From Bacteroidia bacterium (GTDB lineage: Bacteria > Bacteroidota > Bacteroidia > CAIKAF01), in contig JAUHWY010000003.1 of assembly GCA_030427255.1 (NCBI GenBank), positions 145,598 through 209,597 on the forward strand: a stretch of DNA of 64,000 nucleotides, read 5' to 3'. Every line of letters starts with the position of its first letter. Positions within the stretch are counted from its first letter, which is position 1. The notes under the pieces were generated by a model. It did no database searches, was not told where the DNA came from, and was given only the letters and a program-made list of their open reading frames with translations. The translations under genes were made by a program, and so were the position numbers. Positions 35,044 through 43,520 of the stretch are shown here, in pieces.

Positions 35044-36573
35044 ATGCGCCTTATTTTTTGCTGCCTCTTTTTACTCACATCCACTTACAGTATATTTTCC
35101 CAGGTGAAAATCGGCAATAATGTGAGCAACCTTGCTCCGCACACCGTATTGGAGCTCGAAAGCCAAAACGCAGGTTTTTTGCAACCCAGACTCAGCAATG
35201 CACAACGCGACGCCCTCCAAAACCCACCCGAAGGACTGAGAATTTACAATACCGACACCAAATGCGAAAATTACTACAACGGTTCGGCATGGCATGAGCT
35301 ATGTGGGGTATGTGTGCCCGGCATTCCGCCCCAACCCAATCAAATCTTTGGAAACATTCAGCCTTGCGCCGGCGATACCCAAAGCCTCTATTGGGTAAGC
35401 GCAAGTTCTCCCCAAACCCAATACCAATGGAGCTTTCCTAACGGCTGGTCCATCCTTAGCGGTCAGGGCAACGATACCGTTCGAGTGCAGGCAGGTCAAG
35501 TGGCGGACAGCGGTATGGTATCGGTAATTGCTCAAAACGGTTGCGGCAGTTCTCCTGCTCAACAGGTGAACCTGTACCCAACAAACGCCAACTTGACTCA
35601 GATTCAGCCTGCCAATGCACAGGCCTCCGCTACCCAAATCGTTTGGTTTTGGCATCCGGTGCAGGGTGCCGGAGGATATTTGGTTTCCGGCCAAAATAAT
35701 GCATCTCAGGCCCAGTTGGTTTCCGACACCTCCTTTTTGGAAATCAATTTAACGCCCTGCCAGGCCGACAGCCTCTATGTTTGGCCGGTAAATGCCTGCG
35801 ATACCGGACAAGTCCAACTCTTGTTGGCCCAAACCATTTGCCAGCAAAGCTTTCAGTTTACGGGCAGCATGCAAAGCTTTGTTATTCCGGCAGGAGTTAC
35901 GCAAATCACCATCGATTGCTATGGAGCGCAAGGCTTCGACAGCCAATTTGGAGGACGAGGAGGGCATGCCCAAGCCCAGCGAAGCGTAAATCCCGGCGAA
36001 ACCTATTATGTGTTTGTTGGCGGAGAAGGCACAGGCAACAATGGAGGCTGGAATGGAGGCGAAAGCACAACGCTGGGGTCGGGTTGTTTAAGCACTACCG
36101 GAGGCACCGGATTTGGGGGTGGAGCTTCAGACGTTCGCTTTGGAGGTACGGCCTTGAGCAACCGAATTATTGTAGCCGGAGGGGGTGGAGGCATGGGTCT
36201 TTCCGGTCCTTGCGGCAATACCAGCCCCTTGCCCGGTGGCGCGGGAGGCGGCCTAACGGGCGCTCCGGGCGCATCGGCACCCAATGCCACGGGAGGTGGT
36301 GGAGGCAGCCAAAGCAGCGGAGGCTCTGCCGGTTCCGGCAATTTTGGGTCGGCTACTGCCGGAAGTTTAGGGCAAGGCGGCGACCGTTGTCCGGGCGACA
36401 TGACCGGAGGTGATGGCGGTGGCGGCTATTACGGCGGCGGCGGTGGTGGCGGCAACAATGGTTGCAACCGCGGCGCAGGCGGCGGCGGCTCCAATTATTT
36501 TGGTGGGCTCAGCCCTTTGATCAATGCCCAAGGGGTCAGATCGGGGAATGGATTGGTGGTGATTACCTATTGA
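35044..36573 (+). CDS. Secreted glycine-rich protein with Bacteroidota PPR-x-T/S-AQR N-terminal domain
   Basis: Start at the ATG at 35044, giving a signal peptide (MRLIFCCLFLLTSTYSIFSQ); the frame is open from 34981. The N-terminal domain (VKIGNN, FLQPRLSNAQRDAL, LRIYNTDTKCENYY, W) matches that of the 31015-31809 protein. Two Ig-like or PKD-like regions follow, then a beta-sheet start (FVIPAGVTQITIDCYGAQG). A long glycine-rich stretch (residues about 300-509) resembles the ALK-type glycine-rich domain. No clear T9SS signal. Likely a cell-surface or matrix protein; function unknown. 509 residues. Confidence 0.75.
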   Translation: MRLIFCCLFLLTSTYSIFSQVKIGNNVSNLAPHTVLELESQNAGFLQPRLSNAQRDALQNPPEGLRIYNTDTKCENYYNGSAWHELCGVCVPGIPPQPNQIFGNIQPCAGDTQSLYWVSASSPQTQYQWSFPNGWSILSGQGNDTVRVQAGQVADSGMVSVIAQNGCGSSPAQQVNLYPTNANLTQIQPANAQASATQIVWFWHPVQGAGGYLVSGQNNASQAQLVSDTSFLEINLTPCQADSLYVWPVNACDTGQVQLLLAQTICQQSFQFTGSMQSFVIPAGVTQITIDCYGAQGFDSQFGGRGGHAQAQRSVNPGETYYVFVGGEGTGNNGGWNGGESTTLGSGCLSTTGGTGFGGGASDVRFGGTALSNRIIVAGGGGGMGLSGPCGNTSPLPGGAGGGLTGAPGASAPNATGGGGGSQSSGGSAGSGNFGSATAGSLGQGGDRCPGDMTGGDGGGGYYGGGGGGGNNGCNRGAGGGGSNYFGGLSPLINAQGVRSGNGLVVITY

Positions 36574-36617
36574 GAAGCCAAAAAATAGGTTTCACCCGGT
36601 CTTCAATCAACAGGAAA

Positions 36618-36955
36618 AGGGCGTGCAAAGGCGCAAATGGGCATTTGAGGACGACATCTGTTTCACGCATTGTTTCTACCGCGCTAAAGTCTTTGCGCCT
36701 TGGCGTCTCTGCATGCCCTTATACCGCGCTAACCGTTTCACGCAAAGTCGCAAAGCCGCAAAGGGACGTTTGACGGCGACATCTATTTCACGCCTAGTTC
36801 CTACCGCGCTGAAACCTTCGCGCCTTGGCGTCTCTGGGTGCCCTTATACCGCCCTAACCGTTTCACGCAAAGTCGCCAAGCCGCAAAAGGGCGTTTGAAA
36901 GCGACATCTATTTCACGCCTAGTTCCTACCGCGCTGAAACCTTCGCGTCTCTTCA
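36618..36955 (+). repeat. 125-bp tandem repeat, about 2.7 units
   Basis: The marker cgacatctRtttcacgc occurs at 36652, 36777 and 36902, exactly 125 bases apart. Each unit carries accgcgctRaa, ttcgcgccttggcgtctctg, cccttataccgc and tttcacgcaaagtcgc. An inverted single copy is at 63779-63896. No real gene is supported in 36574-36952; the open frames there are by-products of the repeat. Confidence 0.85.
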
Positions 36956-37255
36956 CATTCTCCTTCTGTTTCTCTTTCTCCCCCCTCGAAAACACAATTC
37001 ACTGCCTAAAAAGACAGTGGTGCCGAAGCAAATTCCCCGGGTGTCGTAGTAATAGCAATACTCAATCCGTTGGTGGGAGTCCGAAAAGACAATATCCTCT
37101 CTGGAACGCTGAACACTAAAGGCAAAATCTTTCCCTTGAAAAGGTTCATGGACACTAGAGTAAAAACGGCTAGGTTCCACCTTAAGCGTGTCCTGCCCAA
37201 AACAAGCGGCCACCGACAAAAACAAAGGGGCTATGGATAAAAGCAACGTATTCAT
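36953..37255 (-). CDS. Small secreted protein of unknown function
   Basis: About 100 residues from the ATG at 37255, with a signal peptide (MNTLLLSIAPLFLSVAACFGQ). The upstream in-frame codons (MSWEID...) lie in the repeat F1 and also appear, unrelated, in front of the next gene, so they are not part of either protein. The C-terminus (GGRKRNRRRM) runs into the tandem repeat and may be altered by it. No family recognised. Confidence 0.4.
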   Translation of the reverse strand: MNTLLLSIAPLFLSVAACFGQDTLKVEPSRFYSSVHEPFQGKDFAFSVQRSREDIVFSDSHQRIEYCYYYDTRGICFGTTVFLGSELCFRGGRKRNRRRM

Positions 37256-37285
37256 TGGGCCAGCTACCGTTAGATGGTTGAACTC

Positions 37286-37576
37286 GTCGATCTCCCAAGA
37301 CAAGCTTAGGCTAATTTAATAAATTGGTAGAAGCATTAGGCCGCCGGCCGGGCCTTCGGCTTTACTCCCCGGTATTGGGAGCAAGGCCTCCTACCCTTCA
37401 CCGGGGCTTGCTGCGCGCCGCCGCGGCTCAGGGTGGCGGCCTAAGCTCCCAATCCCGCGGCGGTACCGCCTCAGTCCCTGGCGGAGAGCATCTTCCAAAA
37501 CATAAACCATGGTTCTATAGCCCGGATATGTGCATTGCGGAACCAATGACCAGAAGGGGTTTTGCCTTACCATGGG
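37286..37576 (-). repeat. 290-bp direct repeat F1 with interleaved inverted repeats
   Basis: Matches 38839-39130 in the same orientation at high identity. It contains A ttaggccgcc (37336-37345), B attgggagc (37374-37382), A' ggcggcctaa (37435-37444) and B' gctcccaat (37445-37453). A pairs with A' and B with B', in interleaved order. No gene is supported in 37304-37677. Confidence 0.85.
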
Positions 37577-37677
37577 CGCGAAGCATCCTTTGCAAACAAA
37601 AGAAAGTAGACTTGTGTAACCAAGGAAGGTAGGGGGCTTGTTGTTCGAATTTTGCCGCCTACTCTGGAAAACCAACG

Positions 37678-38811
37678 CTATTTCAGCATCCTTAGGGTAT
37701 CGCCATCATAAATTCCAATTCCATTGTTAGAAGTTAAAAACAATAGCCTGTTGTCATCTGTAAAGTCTACCTTCTTTATAGTCATATCAACCCCAATTGC
37801 TAAAGGCTCATTCTCCCAAAGCAAATTTGGCTTGAAAATAAATTCTTGCGCACTTATTATTTCACCTTTAGAAGCAGCGACAGAAAAAAAACCTTCGGAG
37901 GATGCAAAATAAATCCTCTTGTTTGACTTATTATAAGCCCCCGGCCCTACAAATATGCCTCCATCTGATTTTGCTACTATATGAACAATTCCCCTTGAAT
38001 CAACTTCTGCAAATTGCGTAGTATCTTTAAAGTGTTCGTGGTCATAAACCCTCTGCGCTACGTTATTTTTGACCAAGTATATATTACCACTTTTAACAAA
38101 ATGTTGTAAACCTGTTGTAATATAAATATGCCCACTTTCTCCTTCGAATACGGATCTAAGGCATCCCAGCCCGTACCTCAAACTATCGAGCGGATCATTA
38201 ATTATTCTCCGGTTTTTTGAATCAAATCGTTGAATTGTGCCCCCCCATTCTCCAAATGAAGAAGTCATCCAAAGAACATCCCTACTGTCCATAAATACAT
38301 ACTCAGGCATTAAGAAAAGGCCAGGCCCATCGGATCTGAACAGCTCATCGTTATTCTGCTTAAAGTGAACCCAATACTCCTCCTTTATGGGATCATAAAC
38401 AGCCTTTGGGACAATCAAGAATAACTCATTCATTGAATTAAACAAAATATAGGCTATCCTTTTCTTTTCTTTTAGCGTGAGAAAAAGCTCAAAGCTGTTC
38501 TTCCAATAATTGTATCTAAAAATCTCTCCACCACGTGTTCCCAGGAAAACATCTCCATGCTTATCGGATGCAAGTGCAGAAAAATGAATGGAAGTATCTT
38601 CCATTTCAAACTTCTTATCCAGCGTGGTTAAATCCCAAATGGATAATTGGCCTTTGGTGTTAATGGCAAATAGAAGCTCCTTCTCCGAAAGCATTTGCGT
38701 ATATGAGGACCGGACCATGACATGGGTATCGCTCTGTCCAAAACCGACTGCTTTGAATAGTAGGAATAGGAGTACCAAAATTTCCTTTTTCACTTCAAAA
38801 AACTGCTTCAT
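37678..38811 (-). CDS. Secreted beta-propeller-like protein
   Basis: 377 residues from the ATG at 38811, with a signal peptide (MKQFFEVKKEILVLLFLLFKAVGFGQ). The body is a series of beta-rich repeats with D/S-x-x-G-x-(I/V/L) turns (INTKGQLSIWDL, SDKHGDVFLGTRGGEIFRYN, MDSRDVLWMTS, ESGHIYITTG, VDSRGIVHIVAK, DDNRLLFLTSNNGIGIYDG). This is typical of two-component-regulator-like propellers. Ligand unknown. The longer frame to 38856 starts inside repeat F2. The gene lies between two direct repeats. Confidence 0.65.
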   Translation of the reverse strand: MKQFFEVKKEILVLLFLLFKAVGFGQSDTHVMVRSSYTQMLSEKELLFAINTKGQLSIWDLTTLDKKFEMEDTSIHFSALASDKHGDVFLGTRGGEIFRYNYWKNSFELFLTLKEKKRIAYILFNSMNELFLIVPKAVYDPIKEEYWVHFKQNNDELFRSDGPGLFLMPEYVFMDSRDVLWMTSSFGEWGGTIQRFDSKNRRIINDPLDSLRYGLGCLRSVFEGESGHIYITTGLQHFVKSGNIYLVKNNVAQRVYDHEHFKDTTQFAEVDSRGIVHIVAKSDGGIFVGPGAYNKSNKRIYFASSEGFFSVAASKGEIISAQEFIFKPNLLWENEPLAIGVDMTIKKVDFTDDNRLLFLTSNNGIGIYDGDTLRMLK

Positions 38812-38838
38812 CGCAAACCAGGATTTTGGGTTGAGGGG

Positions 38839-39130
38839 GTCGATTTCCCAAGACAAACTTTTGCTAATTTAATTAATTTGAAAAAGCATTAGGCCGCCGG
38901 CCGGGCCTTCGGCTTTACTCCCCGGTATTGGGAGCAAGGCCGTCTACTCATCGCCGGGGCTTGCTGCGCGCCGCCGCGGCTCAGGGTGGCGGCCTAAGCT
39001 CCCAATCCCGCGGCGGTACCGCCTCAGTCCCTGGCGGAGAGCACCTTCCAAAACATAAATTGTTGTTTTATGGTCACGGGAATGCGCAGTGCAGAACCAA
39101 TGACCAGAAGGGGTTTTGCCTTACCATGGG
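38839..39130 (-). repeat. 290-bp direct repeat F2 with interleaved inverted repeats
   Basis: Second copy of F1. The four arms are conserved exactly: A 38889-38898, B 38927-38935, A' 38988-38997, B' 38998-39006. It lies 27 bases upstream of the propeller gene start, as F1 lies 30 bases upstream of the small secreted gene. No gene is supported in 38857-39256. Confidence 0.85.
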
Positions 39131-39256
39131 ATTGGATGGTGTTTTGGCGGGTATTGAACCTACAAACATGTGCTTTAAAGAAGCAATTGCATTGCCTTGG
39201 ATTTCAAGGTATGAAGTATGAGCCTTCTCCCTTCTCAAAAGATGAAATAGCGGTTG

Positions 39257-39667
39257 CTATCTTATTATTGTTCGCTTAACCGCTTCAACAAATTCACGGC
39301 CTTCTTTTGTTTTTGACATTTCCGCCTTTAATGGTTTTCTGTCTTTTCCCCCTGCACTTATAATAATGACATGGTGTCCAATCCAATTTGCAATACCCGA
39401 CAGGAGTGCTACAACTATGAAGAACAAAAGAATTAAAGCCTTTGCACCAGTTAAGTTATTTAAGGATAAAAACAACAAAACTAGGCCTCCAATTGCCATT
39501 AAAAAACTACCAATTGTAAAAATGTGGTTTCTCCTGTGCTGATAGCTGACAGATGTAATTTGTCCAACAGGTAAATCTTCGGCCCCCTTTTTGTAATTTA
39601 AGATTACTCGTTTGTCACTCACTGTACCAAATGAATTGCTGAATAGAACTTTCTCGTTTGTTTCCAT
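39257..39667 (-). CDS. Small membrane protein with PH-like ends
   Basis: 136 residues. The N-terminus (NSFGTVSDKRVILNYKKGAEDLPVGQITSV) looks like a bacterial PH-like strand pattern. Two hydrophobic segments follow (about residues 50-70 and 76-95), then a charged C-terminal helix. No firm family. It starts 13 bases after the transglutaminase-like gene and is probably in one operon with it. Confidence 0.6.
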   Translation of the reverse strand: METNEKVLFSNSFGTVSDKRVILNYKKGAEDLPVGQITSVSYQHRRNHIFTIGSFLMAIGGLVLLFLSLNNLTGAKALILLFFIVVALLSGIANWIGHHVIIISAGGKDRKPLKAEMSKTKEGREFVEAVKRTIIR

Positions 39668-39680
39668 TTTGTGAAGTTAA

Positions 39681-40610
39681 TTATTTAGTAAAATCGATAC
39701 AATATCGCTGAATTATATAAAAAGTTGTCCCGTGAGTGTAGTCAAAATATTTACCCCCAGGATGCTTTGCAAACCAATCAAGGTTTAACCATTTGTTTCC
39801 ATGCTGGTCACTCCTAGTCCAAATTCCTCCGCTGTTATATACTTTTTTATAGCGTTTTGAAATGTATTCCTCGACATCCGTATTGCCAATATTTACCTCA
39901 GCAAATGCGTGGCCTTCCGCATGTCCGTAGGCATAATTTATTCTTGCTTCGCCTCCGATAGCCAAAATCATTGAGCAAACCAAAACGGCAAAATCATCAC
40001 AATCTCCATTAAGTCCGTTAGCGATTGTAGTTGAAGCATATTCAACAATTTCAACGCCCTCTGGATCATTTACGTAATTCCAACCGTTGTAACAATAATC
40101 AAAAATATCGCATACTTGTCCGAGGTTGAAAGGACCCGGACTCTTCCCTGCAACTGAAACTGCAGTGTTTCTTAAGTTGGAATCCGAAAAGTTGCATGCC
40201 TTAACCAACTGCTTTTTGGCTCCTGATAAATTACAGTCTTTAAAGAAATCCCTCAGAAACCTTTTCTCCTGTTTAGAAACAGTGAATTCAATAGTTGGCG
40301 GTGGCGGAATGGGATCCTCGATTTCAACAGCTGGAACGTAAGCAGAGGGTGAATTAAAGTTGATGTTTGATATCGTTACCACAATTGCTGAAATAACTGC
40401 AATGGCAAGTATTGCCAAAGAAGAATATTTCAACAATCGAAAATCGCTCTTAAATACCCTTTTTAATTCTGGCAAACTTTCGGCTTGAACCCATTGCGCA
40501 CTTTCCTCTTTTCTGACAAATGTGGTTTTGTTGATTTTTAGCCTTTTCAGGTCCTCAACCGTCAAAGGCCCCTTTTCAGAGTATCCGTCTTTTATGTAGT
40601 ACTTTTCCAT
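39681..40610 (-). CDS. GYF_2 (DUF4339) plus transglutaminase-like membrane protein
   Basis: 309 residues from the ATG at 40610; the frame is open to 40640. An N-terminal GYF_2/DUF4339 domain has YYIKDGYSEKGPLTVEDLKRL and W-V-x-A-x-x-L-P-E-L. One transmembrane helix lies near residues 70-90. A C-terminal transglutaminase/protease-like domain has the Cys in NGDCDDFAVL, His in AEGHAFAEV and Asp in WLNLDWF, a complete catalytic triad. Its role may be peptide cleavage or cross-linking outside the membrane. Such fusions are seen in Bacteroidota; substrate unknown. Confidence 0.75.
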   Translation of the reverse strand: MEKYYIKDGYSEKGPLTVEDLKRLKINKTTFVRKEESAQWVQAESLPELKRVFKSDFRLLKYSSLAILAIAVISAIVVTISNINFNSPSAYVPAVEIEDPIPPPPTIEFTVSKQEKRFLRDFFKDCNLSGAKKQLVKACNFSDSNLRNTAVSVAGKSPGPFNLGQVCDIFDYCYNGWNYVNDPEGVEIVEYASTTIANGLNGDCDDFAVLVCSMILAIGGEARINYAYGHAEGHAFAEVNIGNTDVEEYISKRYKKVYNSGGIWTRSDQHGNKWLNLDWFAKHPGGKYFDYTHGTTFYIIQRYCIDFTK

Positions 40611-40787
40611 AGGCTGTGGAACTATCCAAATATTCAACAATGGTGATAAGCTGGTCGACTCTCTTTAGACAACTTTAAAATTAAAGTTAGTAATTTTGGG
40701 TATAGGCCATGGCAATTTGTTCCACAACTAACCCTTTTGGCGAAAAACAAAAAGAAACTCCCAAAAACCATAACACAGAACCAGCCC

Positions 40788-41012
40788 ATGAAGGACTACA
40801 AACCCATTACCAGAGAAGCGTTTATGCAGTTCTTTAGGGATGAAGATAAGTTGAATGAGCTGTCTCCCGACGATAGAATTGAAATCTTCAGCACCATCCT
40901 TTTAGGAAGCAGCGATATAACCCAAGCGCTGTTGGAGGAGGTACTTAAAGACTATAATGTGTCCAATTTAGAGGTGATCGATGCAAAGGATGGTAATGAA
41001 GGACTGGTATAG
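40788..41012 (+). CDS. Small acidic hypothetical protein
   Basis: 74 residues from the ATG at 40788 (MKDYKPITREAF...). It has helical segments (REAFMQFFRDEDKLNEL, IEIFSTILLGSSDITQALLEEVLKDYN). The frame can be extended upstream to a TTG at 40737. No family recognised. The codon content looks like real coding sequence. It may be a regulator or a gene remnant at the edge of the defence locus. Confidence 0.4.
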   Translation: MKDYKPITREAFMQFFRDEDKLNELSPDDRIEIFSTILLGSSDITQALLEEVLKDYNVSNLEVIDAKDGNEGLV

Positions 41013-41569
41013 GTAGGGAAAGGTGGATCCGTTGCCCGTAAAGTTAGGTAGGGAGTTGTCCAGTTTAAGGCTGCTCCTACACCCATGCCGTTCTTGGCCC
41101 TTTGTTACATTCTTCACTTCAAATCGAATTAAACGGAGTTAATCTTAGGAAAAAACAGTAAAATTGTAAGTCTGTCATGTTCTTTTAAGCTTAAACTTAA
41201 ATGGGAGGGTCAGTATTGCATGAATATCGACTCTCTGGTATTGTCCAAATTTGCCAAGTCACAAAAAAATAAACAAGCATGATTGATGATAGTATCCGAG
41301 AACTACTTGAAAATAAGAACATACTGCCTCGGCATACGACCGCTCTGTCAGATATGAATACCCCTATTCTCTGCAAAATGGAACATAGACACCACCTTAT
41401 TAGAAAGGTAGATATAGTTGCACCTACTAAAATACGCGAACAATCTCAAAAAGACTTGCCTGCCCTTTGGTTTGCCCATAAGATATTGAAGACCACGGAA
41501 AATGAATAGCCCCAAAAAAAGTCTTAGGGCTTGATTTAAAAGCATTGTAAAAACATATAGCCAAAAACG
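41013..41569 (+). other. Leader region of the defence operon; one doubtful small ORF
   Basis: About 560 bases before mod. A frame at 41279-41509 (76 codons, MIDDSIRELLENKNILP...) starts with ATG and ends 60 bases before mod. Its peptide shows no known domain, and it could be a small control protein or chance. No clear promoter was found; the stretch is AT-rich. Promoter(s) of the six-gene operon are expected here. Confidence 0.35.
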
Positions 41570-43519
41570 ATGGACACAGAAAAATTAGACCTTAAAACAC
41601 CCGACTTGGTCAACGAAAACTTTGAAAAGTTAGCAGCCCTTTTCCCCAACTGCGTTACTGAAAGCAAAATAGAAACAGCCACTGGTACTGAGCTCCGTCG
41701 AAGTATAGATTTTGACCTTCTCAAACAAGAGCTAAGCCATGCCGTGGTAGAAGGCAATAAAGAGCGTTACCGATTGGAGTGGCCGGGTAAACGAGAAGCC
41801 ATAGTGACCGCCAACCTACCTACTACCAAAACCCTCCGCCCTGTAAGGGAAGACTCTGTAGATTTTGACAATACCGAAAACCTCTACATAGAAGGCGACA
41901 ACTTAGAAGTACTTAAGCTACTGCAAGAAAGCTACTTGGGTAGGATTAAGATGATCTACATAGACCCTCCTTACAACACGGGAAAAGACTTTGTATACAA
42001 AGACAACTTTAGCAAAGATGCTCAAGAAGAACTCATTGAAAGTGGACAAAAAGACGAGTACAACCAACGCTTGGTAGCCAACCCCGAAACGTCTGGCCGC
42101 TATCACTCGGATTGGCTCAGCATGATGTATCCAAGATTGAAGTTGGCAAGGAATCTTTTAACTCAAGATGGAGTGATTTTTATTTCTATTGATGACAATG
42201 AAATGCACCATTTAAGAAAGGTATGTGATGAAATTTTTGGAGAGTACAACTTCGTGGCTCAATTCATTCATAAAAACAACTCCAACAAAAATCAGGCAAA
42301 CCTTGTGAGTGTTTCATGCGAATACTTTTTGTGTTATTCTCGAGTCATAGATGTTTTAAACAAAGAAATTTGGCGTATTGAGAAGAAGGGTGCTAAAGAC
42401 ATTGTAAAGGCATTTAATCAATTAAAGAAACAAGGACTTGAATTAGATGAAGTTCTTGATGAAATAAAGGACTTATATAAACGACCGAAATACGCCCATT
42501 TAAGTAGATGGAATAAGATTGATGAAAAAGGGGTTTTTATGGATGACAACCTTTCCAGAGAAGGTGGGGCTAAAGATTATACTGTAATAAATCCTGTTAC
42601 AGGAAAACCTTGTCCAATACCACCTCGTGGTTGGGCTAAGTCAAAAGATGAACTCGAGAAGCTTCTTGAGGATGATATGATTTATTTTGGAGACCCTTCT
42701 ACACCTCCACGTATCAAATCATATTTAACGGGTGAAGACTTATCCGTACCCGATAGTTTTTGGTACATAGACAATTCGATTGATACGAGATGGCAAAAAC
42801 AAACTTTTAACTCGTTAATATTCGAGAACCCAAAGCCTTTAGAGTTAATAAGACTCATTATGGAAATGTCTTCCGAAAAAGATTCAATTGTGCTCGATTT
42901 CTTTTCAGGCTCAGCAACTTCTGCTCATGCTACATTCCAATTGAACTCTGAAGATTCTGGTAAACGAAAATTTATCCAGGTTCAACTTCCCGAAAAAACA
43001 GATGAAAAGAGTGAGGCTTTTAAAGCTGGCTTCAAAAATATTTGCGAAATTGGCAAAGAACGCATCCGCAGAGCAGCCAAGAAAATTAAAGAAGAAACCA
43101 ATGCAAATATAGATTATGGCTTTCGTGTCTATCGCTTAGACAGCAGCAATATGCAAGATGTATTTTACAAGCCACAGGAGTACCAGCAAGCAAACCTAGA
43201 CCTATTTGCAGACAATGTAAAGCCAGACCGTACCGCAGACGATTTGTTGGCACAAGTGATGTTGGATTGGGGCTTACCTCTATCACTAAAGATTGAGCAG
43301 GTAGATGTAGCAGGCAAAAAAATATTTAAAGTAGCCGAGAACTCACTCTATGCTTGCTTTGATAATGGTATTGATGAGGACTTTGCCAAAGCCATTGCCC
43401 AAGATGCGCCACTGCGTGTTGTTTTCCGTGATAGTGGTTTTAAGGATGACACGGCGAAGGTGAATGTGAAGCAGCTACTCAAGCAGCTGAGTCCAAAAAC
43501 GGAAATGAAAGTGATCTAG
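41570..43519 (+). CDS. mod: Type III restriction-modification DNA methyltransferase (Mod)
   Basis: 649 residues. An N6-adenine methyltransferase of the beta class: motif IV DPPYNTG (D132-G138) comes before the SAM-binding motif I (LDFFSGSATSAH, near residue 442), with the target recognition region between. Further family parts are YIEGDNLEVLKLLQ, YHSDWLSMMYPRLKLAR, GVIFISIDDNE and FIQVQLPEK. In type III systems Mod sets the recognition sequence and is needed for both methylation and cleavage. It is the first gene of a six-gene run with gaps of 1 to 8 bases or overlaps. Confidence 0.94.
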   Translation: MDTEKLDLKTPDLVNENFEKLAALFPNCVTESKIETATGTELRRSIDFDLLKQELSHAVVEGNKERYRLEWPGKREAIVTANLPTTKTLRPVREDSVDFDNTENLYIEGDNLEVLKLLQESYLGRIKMIYIDPPYNTGKDFVYKDNFSKDAQEELIESGQKDEYNQRLVANPETSGRYHSDWLSMMYPRLKLARNLLTQDGVIFISIDDNEMHHLRKVCDEIFGEYNFVAQFIHKNNSNKNQANLVSVSCEYFLCYSRVIDVLNKEIWRIEKKGAKDIVKAFNQLKKQGLELDEVLDEIKDLYKRPKYAHLSRWNKIDEKGVFMDDNLSREGGAKDYTVINPVTGKPCPIPPRGWAKSKDELEKLLEDDMIYFGDPSTPPRIKSYLTGEDLSVPDSFWYIDNSIDTRWQKQTFNSLIFENPKPLELIRLIMEMSSEKDSIVLDFFSGSATSAHATFQLNSEDSGKRKFIQVQLPEKTDEKSEAFKAGFKNICEIGKERIRRAAKKIKEETNANIDYGFRVYRLDSSNMQDVFYKPQEYQQANLDLFADNVKPDRTADDLLAQVMLDWGLPLSLKIEQVDVAGKKIFKVAENSLYACFDNGIDEDFAKAIAQDAPLRVVFRDSGFKDDTAKVNVKQLLKQLSPKTEMKVI

Positions 43520-43520
43520 G

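Noticed and set aside
35781..36413. Arg/Trp-rich 210-codon frame inside the glycine-rich gene
   Set aside because: Alternate-frame shadow of GGC/GGA-rich codons; the other frame has the signal peptide and domains.
37256..37303. Shared MSWEID start of the two genes at 36953 and 37678
   Set aside because: The codons come from the duplicated repeat F1/F2, not from homologous proteins; signal peptides begin at the downstream Met in both genes.
37286..39130. Integron attC sites
   Set aside because: The repeats are about 290 bp with 9-10 bp interleaved arms, lack the standard R'/R'' boxes, and no integrase is in the window. Only the general cassette-like idea is kept.
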